Shown here: positions 39,515 to 49,639 of the stretch, in pieces
Layout of the letters: each line of letters begins with the position of its first letter
How positions within the stretch are numbered: the stretch's first letter is position 1
Origin: CAVQBJ01 sp963724405
GTDB taxonomy: Bacteria; Actinomycetota; Thermoleophilia; Solirubrobacterales; Solirubrobacteraceae
DNA length: 64,000 nt
NCBI GenBank assembly: GCA_963724405.1
Contig: CAVRUQ010000012.1
Coordinates: forward strand, 1-64,000
Direction of reading: 5' to 3'
Position numbers and translations under genes: made by a program
Notes under the pieces: model-generated
What the model was told of the DNA's origin: nothing
What the model saw: the letters and a program-made list of their open reading frames with translations, nothing else
The model's database searches: none

Positions 39515-41620
39515 TCAACTCACCGGCGATGTGCCATGCAGCAGCATCAGGGAGCGTCCGATGAGCGAGACGGCAGCCGACGGGTCGACGGGGCGGGCGG
39601 CCGCGGTCGGATCGGCCGTGTCGACCTCGATCTGCCAGCCGAATCCCCGCAGCGACTCGGGCACGCTGAAGTCCAACGGCTCCCACCAGGCGTTGAGCAA
39701 CAGCAGGAACGGATCGTCGGGATGTGCGTCGTCGCCCGTCGCGCCACTCAGCGCCATCGTGACGGCCCGCGCGTAGGACGCATTCCAGTCCTCCGGGGTC
39801 ATCCCGCCGCCGTCGGGGCGGTACCAGTCCAGGTCATCGCGGGTGATCTGGTGCGCCGGGGCGCCACGGAAGAACTGACGGCGACGGAACACCGCGTGCG
39901 CTTCGCGCAGGCGGCAAAGGCGGGCCGTGAACTCGACCAGGTCGGCGTGCTGTGCGGTCGCGGTCCAGTCAAACCAGGTGAGCTCGTTGTCCTGGCAATA
40001 GGCGTTGTTGTTGCCGTCCTGGCTGCGCGCGAACTCATCGCCACCGAGCAGCAGCGGCACGCCTTCGGAGAGCAACAACGTGGCGATGAGGTTGCGCTGC
40101 TGGCGGGCCCGCAGCGCGAGCACCGCGGGGTCGTCGGTCGGGCCCTCCACACCGCAGTTCCAGCTGCGGTTGTCGTCGCTGCCGTCGCGGTTGTCCTCGC
40201 CGTTGGCCTCGTTGTGCTTGCTGTCGTAGCTGACCAGGTCGGCGATCGTGAAGCCGTCGTGCACCGTCACGATGTTCACCGACGCGCTGGGGCGCCGGCC
40301 GCCGTGGCCGTAGAGGTCGCTGGAGCCGCTGATGCGCGTGGCCAACTCGGGGAGCGTGCCCGCCGTCCCCCGCCAGAAGTCACGCACCGTGTCGCGGTAG
40401 CTCCCGTTCCACTCGCTCCAACCGGCCGGGAACTGACCGAGGTCATAGCCTCCGATGTCCCACGGCTCGGCGATCATCTTCGCCTTCGAGAGCACCGGGT
40501 CCTGGCCGATGGCCTCCAGAAACGAGGAATACGGATCGAAGTCGCTGCTCGCGCGGCCCAGGGCGGCGGCGAGGTCGAAGCGGAAGCCGTCCACGTGCAT
40601 GTCCTGCACCCAGTAGCGCAGCGAGTCCATCACCAGACGCAGCGCTTGCGGGAGATGCATGTCCACGGTGTTGCCGCAACCGGTGTCATCGACGTAGCGG
40701 GAGCGATCGTCCTGAAGGCGGTAGTAGGCCACGTTGTCGATACCGCGGAAACACAGGGTTGGGCCCCACTCGCTGCCCTCCGCGGTGTGATTGAAGACGA
40801 CGTCGAGGATCACCTCCAGGCCGGCGGCGTGTAACGCCCGAACCATGCCGCGAAACTCATCGACCTGGCCCCCGCCGTCACCCGCCGAGCAGTACTCGTT
40901 GTGCGGCGCGAAATAGCCGATCGACTGGTAGCCCCAGTAGTTGCGCAGCCCGCGCGCCACCAACTGGGCGTCATGCACGAACTGATGTACCGGCAGCAAC
41001 TCCACCGCGGTCACACCGAGCCGCTGCAGGTGCCCGACGGCAGCTGGGTGCGCCAACCCGGCGTAGGTGCCACGCAACTTCTCCGGCACGTCGGGGTGTA
41101 GCTCGGTGAAGCCCTTCACGTGCACCTCGTAGAAGATCGAATCGGCCATCGCGCGGCCGGGACGGCGGTCGTCGCCCCAGTCGAAGTCCGCGGCCACCAC
41201 GACCGAGCGCGGCACGTACGGCGCCGAGTCGCTCTCCTCCGCTTGACTCGGGTCCCCAGCGACATGTCCGTAGACCGCCGGGTTCCAGCGCACCTCGCCG
41301 GCAACGGCGCGGGCGTACGGGTCAAGCAGCAGCTTCGCCGGATTGCAGCGGGCCCCCGCAGACGGGTCCCACGGGCCGTGCACGCGGAAGCCGTAGCGCT
41401 GGCCGGGCCGCGCGCCGGGCACGTAGCCCTCCCAGACAAACCCCTCCCCCTGATCGAGGCTCAAGCGCGTCTCCGCGCCCGCGTCATCGAACAGGCACAG
41501 CTCGACCGAGTCGGCCGCACTGCTGAACAGCGCGAAGCTCGCCCCGCCCCCGTCGTAGTGGGCACCCAGCTGCTCGGTACCGCGATCTTCAAGCACGAGG
41601 CTCCCGGACTTGGCGGACAT
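39515..41620 (-). CDS. glgX: Glycogen debranching enzyme
   Basis: A 701-residue GlgX/isoamylase-type GH13 enzyme. An N-terminal CBM48 domain (GAHYDGGGASFALFSSAA, YGFRVHGPWDP) is followed by the barrel. Catalytic residues are in GFRFDLAAALGR (Asp), IAEPWDIGGY (Glu) and TVHDGFTIADLVSY (Asp). It removes alpha-1,6 branches from glycogen after phosphorylase. GAGGGG upstream supports the ATG. No other glycogen gene is adjacent. Confidence 0.92.
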   Translation of the reverse strand: MSAKSGSLVLEDRGTEQLGAHYDGGGASFALFSSAADSVELCLFDDAGAETRLSLDQGEGFVWEGYVPGARPGQRYGFRVHGPWDPSAGARCNPAKLLLDPYARAVAGEVRWNPAVYGHVAGDPSQAEESDSAPYVPRSVVVAADFDWGDDRRPGRAMADSIFYEVHVKGFTELHPDVPEKLRGTYAGLAHPAAVGHLQRLGVTAVELLPVHQFVHDAQLVARGLRNYWGYQSIGYFAPHNEYCSAGDGGGQVDEFRGMVRALHAAGLEVILDVVFNHTAEGSEWGPTLCFRGIDNVAYYRLQDDRSRYVDDTGCGNTVDMHLPQALRLVMDSLRYWVQDMHVDGFRFDLAAALGRASSDFDPYSSFLEAIGQDPVLSKAKMIAEPWDIGGYDLGQFPAGWSEWNGSYRDTVRDFWRGTAGTLPELATRISGSSDLYGHGGRRPSASVNIVTVHDGFTIADLVSYDSKHNEANGEDNRDGSDDNRSWNCGVEGPTDDPAVLALRARQQRNLIATLLLSEGVPLLLGGDEFARSQDGNNNAYCQDNELTWFDWTATAQHADLVEFTARLCRLREAHAVFRRRQFFRGAPAHQITRDDLDWYRPDGGGMTPEDWNASYARAVTMALSGATGDDAHPDDPFLLLLNAWWEPLDFSVPESLRGFGWQIEVDTADPTAAARPVDPSAAVSLIGRSLMLLHGTSPVS

Positions 41621-41841
41621 GGCTCACCCCTCAGAGGTTGATTGCGTACATGACCTGGCAGGAGACTGCCGACCGTACCTCCCTTCAAGCCGAGCTCCAT
41701 CGCCCGCTTGGGGTGATCGACCGGGTTCGCCGCGCAGCGGCCGGCGTGTCGGTCGCTTGCGGTCACGGTCGCGACCGGCGGCCCGTCGCTCGCGGAGGGC
41801 CGAACGGACAGATCTGCGACGGCCGCTCTCTTGCCCTGAGA
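41621..41841. other. 221-nt gap between glgX and histidine kinase
   Basis: This should contain the glgX promoter and the end of the hopanoid/two-component transcript. No GGGTA element, dyad or convincing hairpin was recognised. Confidence 0.35.
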
Positions 41842-43281
41842 CTAGCCCAACGCGCTTGGCACCGGCGGCCGCGCGGGCGCCAGCGGCGCCCCGGGGAGCG
41901 TGACCCAGACGTGCGCGCCGCCGCCGGGCCGGTTCTCGGCCTGTGCTCGTCCGTCGTGGGCGGCGGCGACGGCGCTGACGATCGCCAGCCCGAGACCGAG
42001 TCCTCCTCGCGGGATCTCGGTCTCGGCACGGGCGAAGCGCTCGAACACGCGCGGCAGCACATCCGGCGGGAAGCCGGGCCCCTCGTCGTAGACGTGCAGC
42101 TCGACGGCGCGCGCAGACGCGGTCGCGCGCACGACGATGCGCCCGCCGCCGTGGTGCAGCGCGTTGTCGATCATGTTCCGCAGGGCCTGGTGCAGGCGGC
42201 CGACGTCGGCCTCGATCGCGGTCGGCGGCCCTTCCTCGACGAACACCGGGCCGGCGACCATCCCTTCGAGCTGACCGTAGCGCTCGCCGAGCGAGCGCAG
42301 GATGCCGTTGACGTCGATGCGTTCCTTGGCGATCGGCAGCCGACCCTGCTCGGCGCGGGCCACCACGAGCAGGTCCTCCGCCAGCGACGCGAGCCGGCGC
42401 ACCTCCTCGCGCACCGAACGGATCGTCTCCTCGAGCTCCGCGCGCGGGCGCTCGGGCGAGGCGAGCGCGTCGTCGAGCTCGAGCAGCATGATCGTCAGCG
42501 GCGTGCGCAGCTCATGGCTGGCGCCGGTGACCAGCGCCCGCTCGCGCCCCACCGCCTCCCCGATCCGTTCGAGCATCTCGTTGAGCGTCTCGGCGAGCCG
42601 GCGGATCTCGTCGTGGGCGTCGGGCAGCGGCAGGCGCGCCTCGGACGCTCCACTGACGCCGGAGTCGCCGATCCGGGCCGCCCGCCCGCGCATGCGCTCG
42701 ACCGGTGCGAGCGCCTGAGCGGCGAGCACGTATCCGGCCAGGCAGGCCAGGAACAGGGCGAGCGGGCCCCCGACGAACAGCAGGCTGCGAAGCGTGGCCA
42801 GCGTGTGGTCGCGATCCGCGGTCGAGACCCCCACCACGAGCACCCGCGGTGGCGAGCCTGCGATCGGCGAGGCGAGCAGCGCCAGGTTGGCGTCCCTGTC
42901 GTTGACCGTCACCTCGCCGGAGCCGGCCCGGCGCAGCGTCAACGCGTCGAGCAGCGGACGACCCTCCGAGCTCGGGCTGAACGCGAGCACGTGGCCGTTC
43001 GCGTCGATGACCTGGACGACGCCACCCGACGTTGTCGGACCGGGATCGGGAAGTTGGGGATGGTGTTGGCGCACCACCGCCGTCAGGTCGGACGTGAGTG
43101 TGCGCAGCGACGCCCAGATGCCGTCGTCAAGCTCGTGCGAGAACAGCGAGTACAGCAGCAGCGCAACGGTGCCGAACAGCACCGTCAGGACCCCGGCGAA
43201 GGCGAGGATGAGCTTCATGCGGATCGGCACCCGGCTGTAGCGGGCTCGCAACCAGGCGGCTGGGCGTGCTCCCGCGTGCAC
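41842..43281 (-). CDS. Sensor histidine kinase
   Basis: A 479-residue membrane kinase. Helix 1 is LILAFAGVLTVLFGTVALLL, followed by an extracytoplasmic sensor of about 120 residues, helix 2 (LLFVGGPLALFLACLAGYV), a HAMP segment and the kinase core. The phospho-accepting His is H256 in GASHELRTPL; the ATPase has NMIDNALHH, DEGPGF and GLGLGLAIV. The GTG directly follows the regulator's TGA, so the pair is translationally linked. Confidence 0.92.
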   Translation of the reverse strand: MHAGARPAAWLRARYSRVPIRMKLILAFAGVLTVLFGTVALLLYSLFSHELDDGIWASLRTLTSDLTAVVRQHHPQLPDPGPTTSGGVVQVIDANGHVLAFSPSSEGRPLLDALTLRRAGSGEVTVNDRDANLALLASPIAGSPPRVLVVGVSTADRDHTLATLRSLLFVGGPLALFLACLAGYVLAAQALAPVERMRGRAARIGDSGVSGASEARLPLPDAHDEIRRLAETLNEMLERIGEAVGRERALVTGASHELRTPLTIMLLELDDALASPERPRAELEETIRSVREEVRRLASLAEDLLVVARAEQGRLPIAKERIDVNGILRSLGERYGQLEGMVAGPVFVEEGPPTAIEADVGRLHQALRNMIDNALHHGGGRIVVRATASARAVELHVYDEGPGFPPDVLPRVFERFARAETEIPRGGLGLGLAIVSAVAAAHDGRAQAENRPGGGAHVWVTLPGAPLAPARPPVPSALG

Positions 43282-43959
<678 letters not shown>

Positions 43960-43975
43960 GCCAGCGTCCTCCAGT

Positions 43976-44980
43976 TCAGCCCCCGGCCACGGCCCGCAGC
44001 GACTGACGCACCGAGCGCCCCGTCATCGCGACGGCGGTCGGCTCGTAGCCGCAGTGGGCCATGCAATTATCACACCGCGGGTCCTTACCCCGTCCGTAGG
44101 CATCCCAATCGGTCGTCTCGACGAGCTCACGGTAGGTGTTCGCGTAGCCGTCGGACATCAGGTAGCACGGGCGCTGCCAGCCGAAGACCGAGTAGCACGG
44201 GATGCCCCACGCGGTACAGCCGAAGTCGATCTTGCCCTCGAGGAAATCGAGGAACAGCGGGCTGTGGTTGAGCCGCCAGTGCCGCCGGCGCCCGTCGGCG
44301 AAGGCCGCCCGGAACAGCGAGTGGGTCGCCTCAACCCCAAGGAAGTGCTCGCCATCGGGGGCCTTCTCGTATGCATAGGCGGGGGAGATCATCATCCCGT
44401 CAACCTCGAGCTCGTCGTTGAGGAAGTCGAGCACGTTGCGCACCGCCTCGGGTGAGTCGTGCGTGAAGAACGTCGTGTTCGTGGTCACGCGGAAGCCGCG
44501 CTCCTGCGCGGCCCGGATGGCCGCGACGGCCTTGTCGAACACGCCGCGACGGGCGACGGACTCGTCGTGGCGCGCGCGCAGGCCGTCGATGTGGACCGCC
44601 CAAGCGAAGTACGGCGAGGGTTCGAACTGATCGAGCCGGCGCTCCATGAGGATCGCGTTCGTGCACAGATAGACGAACTTCCGGCGCGCGACGAACGCGG
44701 CCACGATGCGGTCGATGTCGGGGTGGATGAGCGGCTCGCCGCCGGCGATCGAGACCATCGGCGTGCCGCTCTCCTCGATCGCGGCCACCGCCTGCTCGAC
44801 GCTCATGCGACGGCGCAGGACGTGGTCCGGGTGTTGGATCTTGCCGCAGCCGGCGCACTCCAGGTTGCACTGGTAGAGCGGCTCGAGCTCGACGATGAGC
44901 GGATAGTGGCGGCGCCGCGCGAGTCGCTGCCTGAGGATGTAGGCGCCGAGGCGGGCGCTCTGGCGGATCGGTACGGACAT
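43976..44980 (-). CDS. hpnH: Adenosyl-hopene transferase HpnH (radical SAM)
   Basis: A 334-residue radical SAM protein. The [4Fe-4S] cysteines are C38, C42 and C45 (CNLECAGC). SIAGGEPLIHPD and a C-terminal Cys-rich region (CDNCMAHCGYEPTA) match HpnH. It joins the adenosyl group to hopene at C30, the first step to bacteriohopanepolyols. It follows the HpnG-IspH fusion by three nt. Confidence 0.93.
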   Translation of the reverse strand: MSVPIRQSARLGAYILRQRLARRRHYPLIVELEPLYQCNLECAGCGKIQHPDHVLRRRMSVEQAVAAIEESGTPMVSIAGGEPLIHPDIDRIVAAFVARRKFVYLCTNAILMERRLDQFEPSPYFAWAVHIDGLRARHDESVARRGVFDKAVAAIRAAQERGFRVTTNTTFFTHDSPEAVRNVLDFLNDELEVDGMMISPAYAYEKAPDGEHFLGVEATHSLFRAAFADGRRRHWRLNHSPLFLDFLEGKIDFGCTAWGIPCYSVFGWQRPCYLMSDGYANTYRELVETTDWDAYGRGKDPRCDNCMAHCGYEPTAVAMTGRSVRQSLRAVAGG

Positions 44981-44983
44981 CGT

Positions 44984-46507
44984 TCAGCTCCCGGGTTCCA
45001 GTGGCGGCAACTTGAAGTGGACGCGCTCCTCGGCCACCGCGCGCTCCTCCAGCGAGACGTCGCCGAGGCCCCGCAGGGCGCGCACGACGTCCTGCACGAG
45101 GCTCTCCGGCGCCGATGCCGCGGCGGTGAGTCCGAGCCGCCCGACGCCCGCGAGCCACTCCGGCGGGACGTCCCCGGCGTCGCCGATCAGCCGAGCCCGG
45201 CATCCGGCGCGCTCGGCGACCTCCACGAGGCGATGCGAGTTCGAGGAGTTCTCGGCCCCGACGACGAGGATGGCGTCGCAGTCCTCGGCCAGCGCGCGAA
45301 CGGCGTCCTGACGATTCTGTGTCGCGTAGCAGATGTCGTCGGAGCGCGGACCGACGACCCCCGGGAAGCGGGCCCGCAGCGCCGCGACCACCTCGGCCGT
45401 CTCGTCGACGGCGAGCGTCGTCTGGGTGAGGTAGGCCAGTCGGTCGGGATCCCGCACCGACAGGCGCCGGATGTCATCCGTTCCGGCGATCACCTGGATC
45501 GACCCCGGGGCCTGGCCGACGGTTCCCTCGACCTCCTCGTGGCCCTCGTGGCCGATGAGCACGATGTCGCGGCCGGCCGCGGCGAAGCGCTGCGCCTCGG
45601 CGTGCACCTTCGTGACCAGCGGGCACGTGGCGTCGACGACGTCGAGGCCGCGCCGCGCCGCCTCGGCGCGGACGGCCGGCGAGACCCCGTGTGCCGAGAA
45701 GACGACCGTGGCGCCGTTCGGGACCGCATCGAGCTCGTCGACGAACACCGCCCCCTGCCGCTCGAGCTGCGAGACGACGTGAGCGTTGTGGACGATCTGC
45801 TTGCGCACATAGACGGGGGCGCCGCGGCGGCGCAGTACCTGCTCCACGATGTCCACGGCGCGCACGACGCCGGCGCAGGAGGCCCGCGGGGAGGCGAGCA
45901 CGACCTCGCGTGGGCCGAGCGCCTGTCTCCAGCCCTCGACCCAGCGGCAGGCCTCGCGCAGGGCCCGGTAGGCGCGCGCGGCGCCGGCCGCGGTGCGCAG
46001 CGGATGATGGAGCTCGCGCTCGTGCGTGTCCACGACGACGCGCAGCGTTACGAGCGGTCGCGCGTCCGCTCCCGGTGCCAGCCAAGCCGACTCCATGTCG
46101 ACCGCCAGCGCGCCGGTGCGCTGCAGCGCCTCGCGGCGGTCGCGCATCACGAGCCGCTGCGTGGACGCGACGGGCCCGATCCGCACGTTGAGGCCGGCCC
46201 GGCGCAGGTGGCCGGCGAGCACGGACGGGTCGGCGCACGGCGTCGTGCCGGTCGGTCCGCGCAGCTCGCTCGCCAGCACGACGTCGCCGGGCTCGAGCTC
46301 GAGGTCGAGCGCTCCGCAGAAGCCGACGATCATCATCGGCCGGCCGCCCGCACCACGGGCGATCGACGCCGCGCGGCGCGAGCGCTTGGGACCCATCCCG
46401 GTACGGTGCACGTCGGCCCACGGGGCGCCGGCCCGAGCCGCGCGCGCCTCGATGGCCAACGGAGCCAGCATGAGGACGCCGTCATCTGGCGGCGCGGCGG
46501 CGTTCAT
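44984..46507 (-). CDS. Fusion of hopanoid phosphorylase HpnG with IspH
   Basis: A 507-residue fusion. Residues 1-190 form a nucleoside phosphorylase-like domain (MIVGFCGALD, VDMESAW), matching HpnG, which removes adenine from adenosylhopane. Residues 200-500 are IspH, 4-hydroxy-3-methylbut-2-enyl diphosphate reductase, with its three [4Fe-4S] cysteines C211 (ASCAGV), C295 (DATCPLV) and C393 (DDICYAT). The two activities are at opposite ends of one pathway: isoprenoid precursor supply and hopanoid side-chain synthesis. The ATG overlaps hpnE as ATGA. Confidence 0.9.
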   Translation of the reverse strand: MNAAAPPDDGVLMLAPLAIEARAARAGAPWADVHRTGMGPKRSRRAASIARGAGGRPMMIVGFCGALDLELEPGDVVLASELRGPTGTTPCADPSVLAGHLRRAGLNVRIGPVASTQRLVMRDRREALQRTGALAVDMESAWLAPGADARPLVTLRVVVDTHERELHHPLRTAAGAARAYRALREACRWVEGWRQALGPREVVLASPRASCAGVVRAVDIVEQVLRRRGAPVYVRKQIVHNAHVVSQLERQGAVFVDELDAVPNGATVVFSAHGVSPAVRAEAARRGLDVVDATCPLVTKVHAEAQRFAAAGRDIVLIGHEGHEEVEGTVGQAPGSIQVIAGTDDIRRLSVRDPDRLAYLTQTTLAVDETAEVVAALRARFPGVVGPRSDDICYATQNRQDAVRALAEDCDAILVVGAENSSNSHRLVEVAERAGCRARLIGDAGDVPPEWLAGVGRLGLTAAASAPESLVQDVVRALRGLGDVSLEERAVAEERVHFKLPPLEPGS

Positions 46508-47913
46508 GCCGGCATCGCCTCCCGCGGGCCCCGGCGGGCGGCAGCCAGCGAGGCAAGCGCCTCGCGAGCGGCGGCGCGTCCGCTGCGCACGGCGCCCTCC
46601 ATCGTCGCCGGCCAGCCGGTGTCGGTGTAGCTGCCGGCCAGGAAGAGACCCGGACACCCGGTGCGTGCCCCGGGACGCAGCGGCCGCGCACCCGGGGCCG
46701 CGCGGAACGTGGCGAAGTGCTCGCGGGTGACGAAGAAATCGACGATGCGCGTCGACCGGGCGGCCGGAAGCAGCGCCGCCAGGGCCGGGGCGAAGCGCTC
46801 GCGCAGATCCTCGACCGTCATGTAGACCTCGTCGTCGGCCGCCGACAGCGACACGGCGAGGTACTGGCCGCCGTTGGCGCCGGCGCTCGAGGTGCGATCA
46901 AAGACGTACTGCACCGGCGAGTTCACGGCGGCCGCAAACGGCAGGCCGAGGACCGGTCGGTCGTAGACGACATGCAGCTCGACGATCGGCGACGAGCCGA
47001 GCCGCGCGAGGTCGGGCGTGGGGACGCCCGCGTCGCGCAGCAGCCGCGCGGCGCGCTCGTGCGGCACCGCCACGATCACCGCGTTGGCCTCGAGGGTGGG
47101 ATGGCAGTCGGCCTCGATCCGCAGGCTCGCGCCGCTCGCGGCGACGATCGCCCGCGCGCGGCAGCCGAGGCGCACTCGCACGCCGGACCCGGCCAGGGCG
47201 CGGTGCGCGGCGCGGTCGTGGATGTCCGACAGCGGCACGCTGGCCCAGCCGATGTCACCCGCCTCGCGATCGCGCAGGAGGCCGGCCTGGAAGACGTATG
47301 CGGCCTGCGCGAGCGAGGCGTCGTCGCAGCGCAGGTTGAGCGTCGGGCGCGCGATCAGCTCCCACAGACGCTCGATGGCGGCGCGGCTCTGTCCCTGCTC
47401 GCGCAGCCAATCGCCGAACGCGCGCGCGTCGACCGCGGGGTCGTCGGTGTCGAGCCGGTCCAGGGCCCGCATCGACCGAGCCAGGGCGACGCGCTCGCGG
47501 GGGCTCAGGAAGGGGTAGCGCAGCAGCGAGCCGGCGAGGTGCAGCGGCGCCGGCAGCCCGTTTCGGGTCAGCCACGCCGGGCGACGGCCGGGTGACAGGA
47601 CGGCAATCCGCAGCCGCTGCTGCAGCGCGACGTCGCCCGCTGCCCCGATGCGTTCGAGCAGGCCGCGGTATTCGGTGCAGCAGCGCAGGAACACGTGCTG
47701 TCCGTTGTCGACGCGGAGGCCGTGACGGACGGTCGAGGACGCGGCCCCGCCGAGCCGCCGGCGCGACTCCAGCAGCACGACGCGGGCGCCGGCGTCGGCG
47801 CACTCGAGCGCAGCAGCGATTCCGGCCAGGCCGCCACCGACGACCGCGACGTCGGGACGGTACGACACGTCCGACGCCGGCGTCGCCTCGCGGGTGCCCA
47901 TTATCGAGGTCAT
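46504..47913 (-). CDS. hpnE: Squalene-forming FAD oxidoreductase HpnE
   Basis: A 469-residue amino-oxidase-fold enzyme. The FAD motif is VVGGGLAGIAAALECADAGARV, read as VVGGGLAG; LGGAAS and the C-terminal LFLAGSYTDTGWPATMEGAV are typical of the squalene/phytoene desaturase family. It makes squalene from hydroxysqualene made by HpnC. The ATG at 47913 overlaps hpnD as ATGA; another ATG lies four codons on. Confidence 0.9.
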   Translation of the reverse strand: MTSIMGTREATPASDVSYRPDVAVVGGGLAGIAAALECADAGARVVLLESRRRLGGAASSTVRHGLRVDNGQHVFLRCCTEYRGLLERIGAAGDVALQQRLRIAVLSPGRRPAWLTRNGLPAPLHLAGSLLRYPFLSPRERVALARSMRALDRLDTDDPAVDARAFGDWLREQGQSRAAIERLWELIARPTLNLRCDDASLAQAAYVFQAGLLRDREAGDIGWASVPLSDIHDRAAHRALAGSGVRVRLGCRARAIVAASGASLRIEADCHPTLEANAVIVAVPHERAARLLRDAGVPTPDLARLGSSPIVELHVVYDRPVLGLPFAAAVNSPVQYVFDRTSSAGANGGQYLAVSLSAADDEVYMTVEDLRERFAPALAALLPAARSTRIVDFFVTREHFATFRAAPGARPLRPGARTGCPGLFLAGSYTDTGWPATMEGAVRSGRAAAREALASLAAARRGPREAMPA

Positions 47914-48782
47914 GCGCCGGCCCTCGCCATGCTGCGGGCGGCCAGCCAGGCCTTCTCCCACGGCGGCAGCGAGACTCGCTGCTCGAGCACCAGAGCGGGC
48001 TCGCGCTCGATGCGGGCGAGGATCCGCCGGTAGATGCCGGTCATCGCGAGCAGGCACGCGGTGCTGCGCCCGTCGAGGTGCTCCGCGAGAGTCAGTCCGC
48101 GGTCGAACCACTTCCGGTTCCGGTCGGCCTGGAAACGGATGAGAGACGCCAGCGCGGGTCGCGCGGCGTGCTCGAAGCTCTCCACGCCGAACCGGCGCAG
48201 GTCCTCGGCCGGAAGGTAAACGCGACCGCGCTCGCCGTCCTCACGCACGTCGCGCAGGATGTTCGTCAGCTGCATGGCCACGCCGAGGTCGTCCGCGAGC
48301 GGGTCGGCGACCGGCCGGTCGTCGGCCCCGAAGATGGCCAGGCAGGTCCGCCCAACCGAGCCGGCCACGCAGCGGCAGTAGACGACGAGCTCGTCGAAGG
48401 TCTCATATCGGCGTCCGACCACATCCATCTCGACGCCGTCGATCAGGCACTCGAGCGCGTCGAGCGGCAGGGCGAAGCGCGCCGACGCGTCGGCGAGCGC
48501 CAGGAGGACCGGGTCGTTCTCGCCGACGTCGTGCGCCGCGAGCGCAGCCAAACCGTTGCGCTCGTCGACGAGCGCGGCCAGCTTGGCCTCCGTTGGCATC
48601 GTTCCATCGCCGATGTCGTCGACCCGCCGCGCGAAGGCGTAGGCCGCACACATCGCCCGCCGCTTGGCGGGGGGCAGCAGGCGGATGCCGTAGAAGAAGT
48701 TCGCCGCCGCGTGGCGCGTGATGCGCTCGCAGGCCCGGTACGCGTCCCCGGCGGCGGGCGGCGAGGCCAGCTGGGTGGTCAC
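47910..48782 (-). CDS. hpnD: Presqualene diphosphate synthase HpnD
   Basis: A 290-residue squalene/phytoene synthase-family protein with both Asp-rich motifs: RRVDDIGD and MQLTNILRDVREDGERGRVYLP, read as NILRDVREDGERG. It condenses two farnesyl diphosphates to presqualene diphosphate. The GTG overlaps hpnC as GTGA. The order shc-hpnC-hpnD-hpnE supports the D assignment over C. Confidence 0.88.
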   Translation of the reverse strand: MTTQLASPPAAGDAYRACERITRHAAANFFYGIRLLPPAKRRAMCAAYAFARRVDDIGDGTMPTEAKLAALVDERNGLAALAAHDVGENDPVLLALADASARFALPLDALECLIDGVEMDVVGRRYETFDELVVYCRCVAGSVGRTCLAIFGADDRPVADPLADDLGVAMQLTNILRDVREDGERGRVYLPAEDLRRFGVESFEHAARPALASLIRFQADRNRKWFDRGLTLAEHLDGRSTACLLAMTGIYRRILARIEREPALVLEQRVSLPPWEKAWLAARSMARAGA

Positions 48783-49639
48783 CGGCGCTCCAGGATCGTC
48801 TGGGCGAGCGCGAGGCCGAACGCCGCGCGGCTCGGGCGCGGGCGGCGGGAGAGCACGTCGTAATCGGCGCGCTCGATCGCCCCCAGCGCCGCCCGACCGC
48901 CGGCCACGAAGCCGGCGACCGCGAGCCCCGCGCGCCCGCGCAGGCGGCGGACGAGCGGCGCGCCCGCGTCGAGCAGGGACCGGGCGCGGTCGACCTCGAA
49001 CGCGAGCATCGCGCGCAGCTGGGGCGAGGGGCTCGGTGCCGACAGGTCGCCGATCGTGCAGCCGAAGCGGTCCAGATCCTCCAGGGGCAGATACACCCGT
49101 CCGCGGCCACGGTCCTCGGCGACGTCCTGGAGGTGCTCGCAGATCTGCAGCGCGGAACAGACCCGATCCGAGAGCGCGATATGGCTGGGAGTGGCGGACC
49201 CGAACACGTGCAGGACGAGCTCGCCCACCGGCGCCGCGGAGAGTTGGCAGTAGTCCAGCAGAGCGTCGAGCGTCGCGTAGCGGTCGACGACCTGGTCGCG
49301 GCGGTTGGCCTCGATCAGGCGCCGAAACGGCGCCGCCGGGAGGTCGAGTGCGCGAACGGTCGAGGCCAGTCGCCGCACGGTCGCCTCCGTCGGGGCGAGG
49401 CCATCGTAGAGGCGGTCGAGGTCTCCCTCGATCCAGTCGAGCAAGGCGTTGCGGTCGCCGTCGGCCTCGTCGCCGGTGTCGTCGACGAGGCGCGCGAAAC
49501 CATAGATCGCCAGCAGGTGCTCGCCACGACGCCGCCCGGCCAACAGCCCGGCGACCGGGAAGTTCTCGCCGCCCGCCCGGGCCATGACGGCCGCGGGGCC
49601 CGGCAGCGGCGACGGCGCGCTGTCGACCGCTGCGCTCAC
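48779..49639 (-). CDS. hpnC: Hydroxysqualene synthase HpnC
   Basis: A 286-residue squalene-synthase-fold protein with ARLVDDTGDEAD and CEHLQDVAEDRGRGRVYLP, read as EHLQDVAEDRGRG. The second motif with LQD in place of LRD is typical of HpnC, which converts presqualene diphosphate to hydroxysqualene. The GTG overlaps the shc stop as GTGA. Confidence 0.88.
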   Translation of the reverse strand: MSAAVDSAPSPLPGPAAVMARAGGENFPVAGLLAGRRRGEHLLAIYGFARLVDDTGDEADGDRNALLDWIEGDLDRLYDGLAPTEATVRRLASTVRALDLPAAPFRRLIEANRRDQVVDRYATLDALLDYCQLSAAPVGELVLHVFGSATPSHIALSDRVCSALQICEHLQDVAEDRGRGRVYLPLEDLDRFGCTIGDLSAPSPSPQLRAMLAFEVDRARSLLDAGAPLVRRLRGRAGLAVAGFVAGGRAALGAIERADYDVLSRRPRPSRAAFGLALAQTILERR

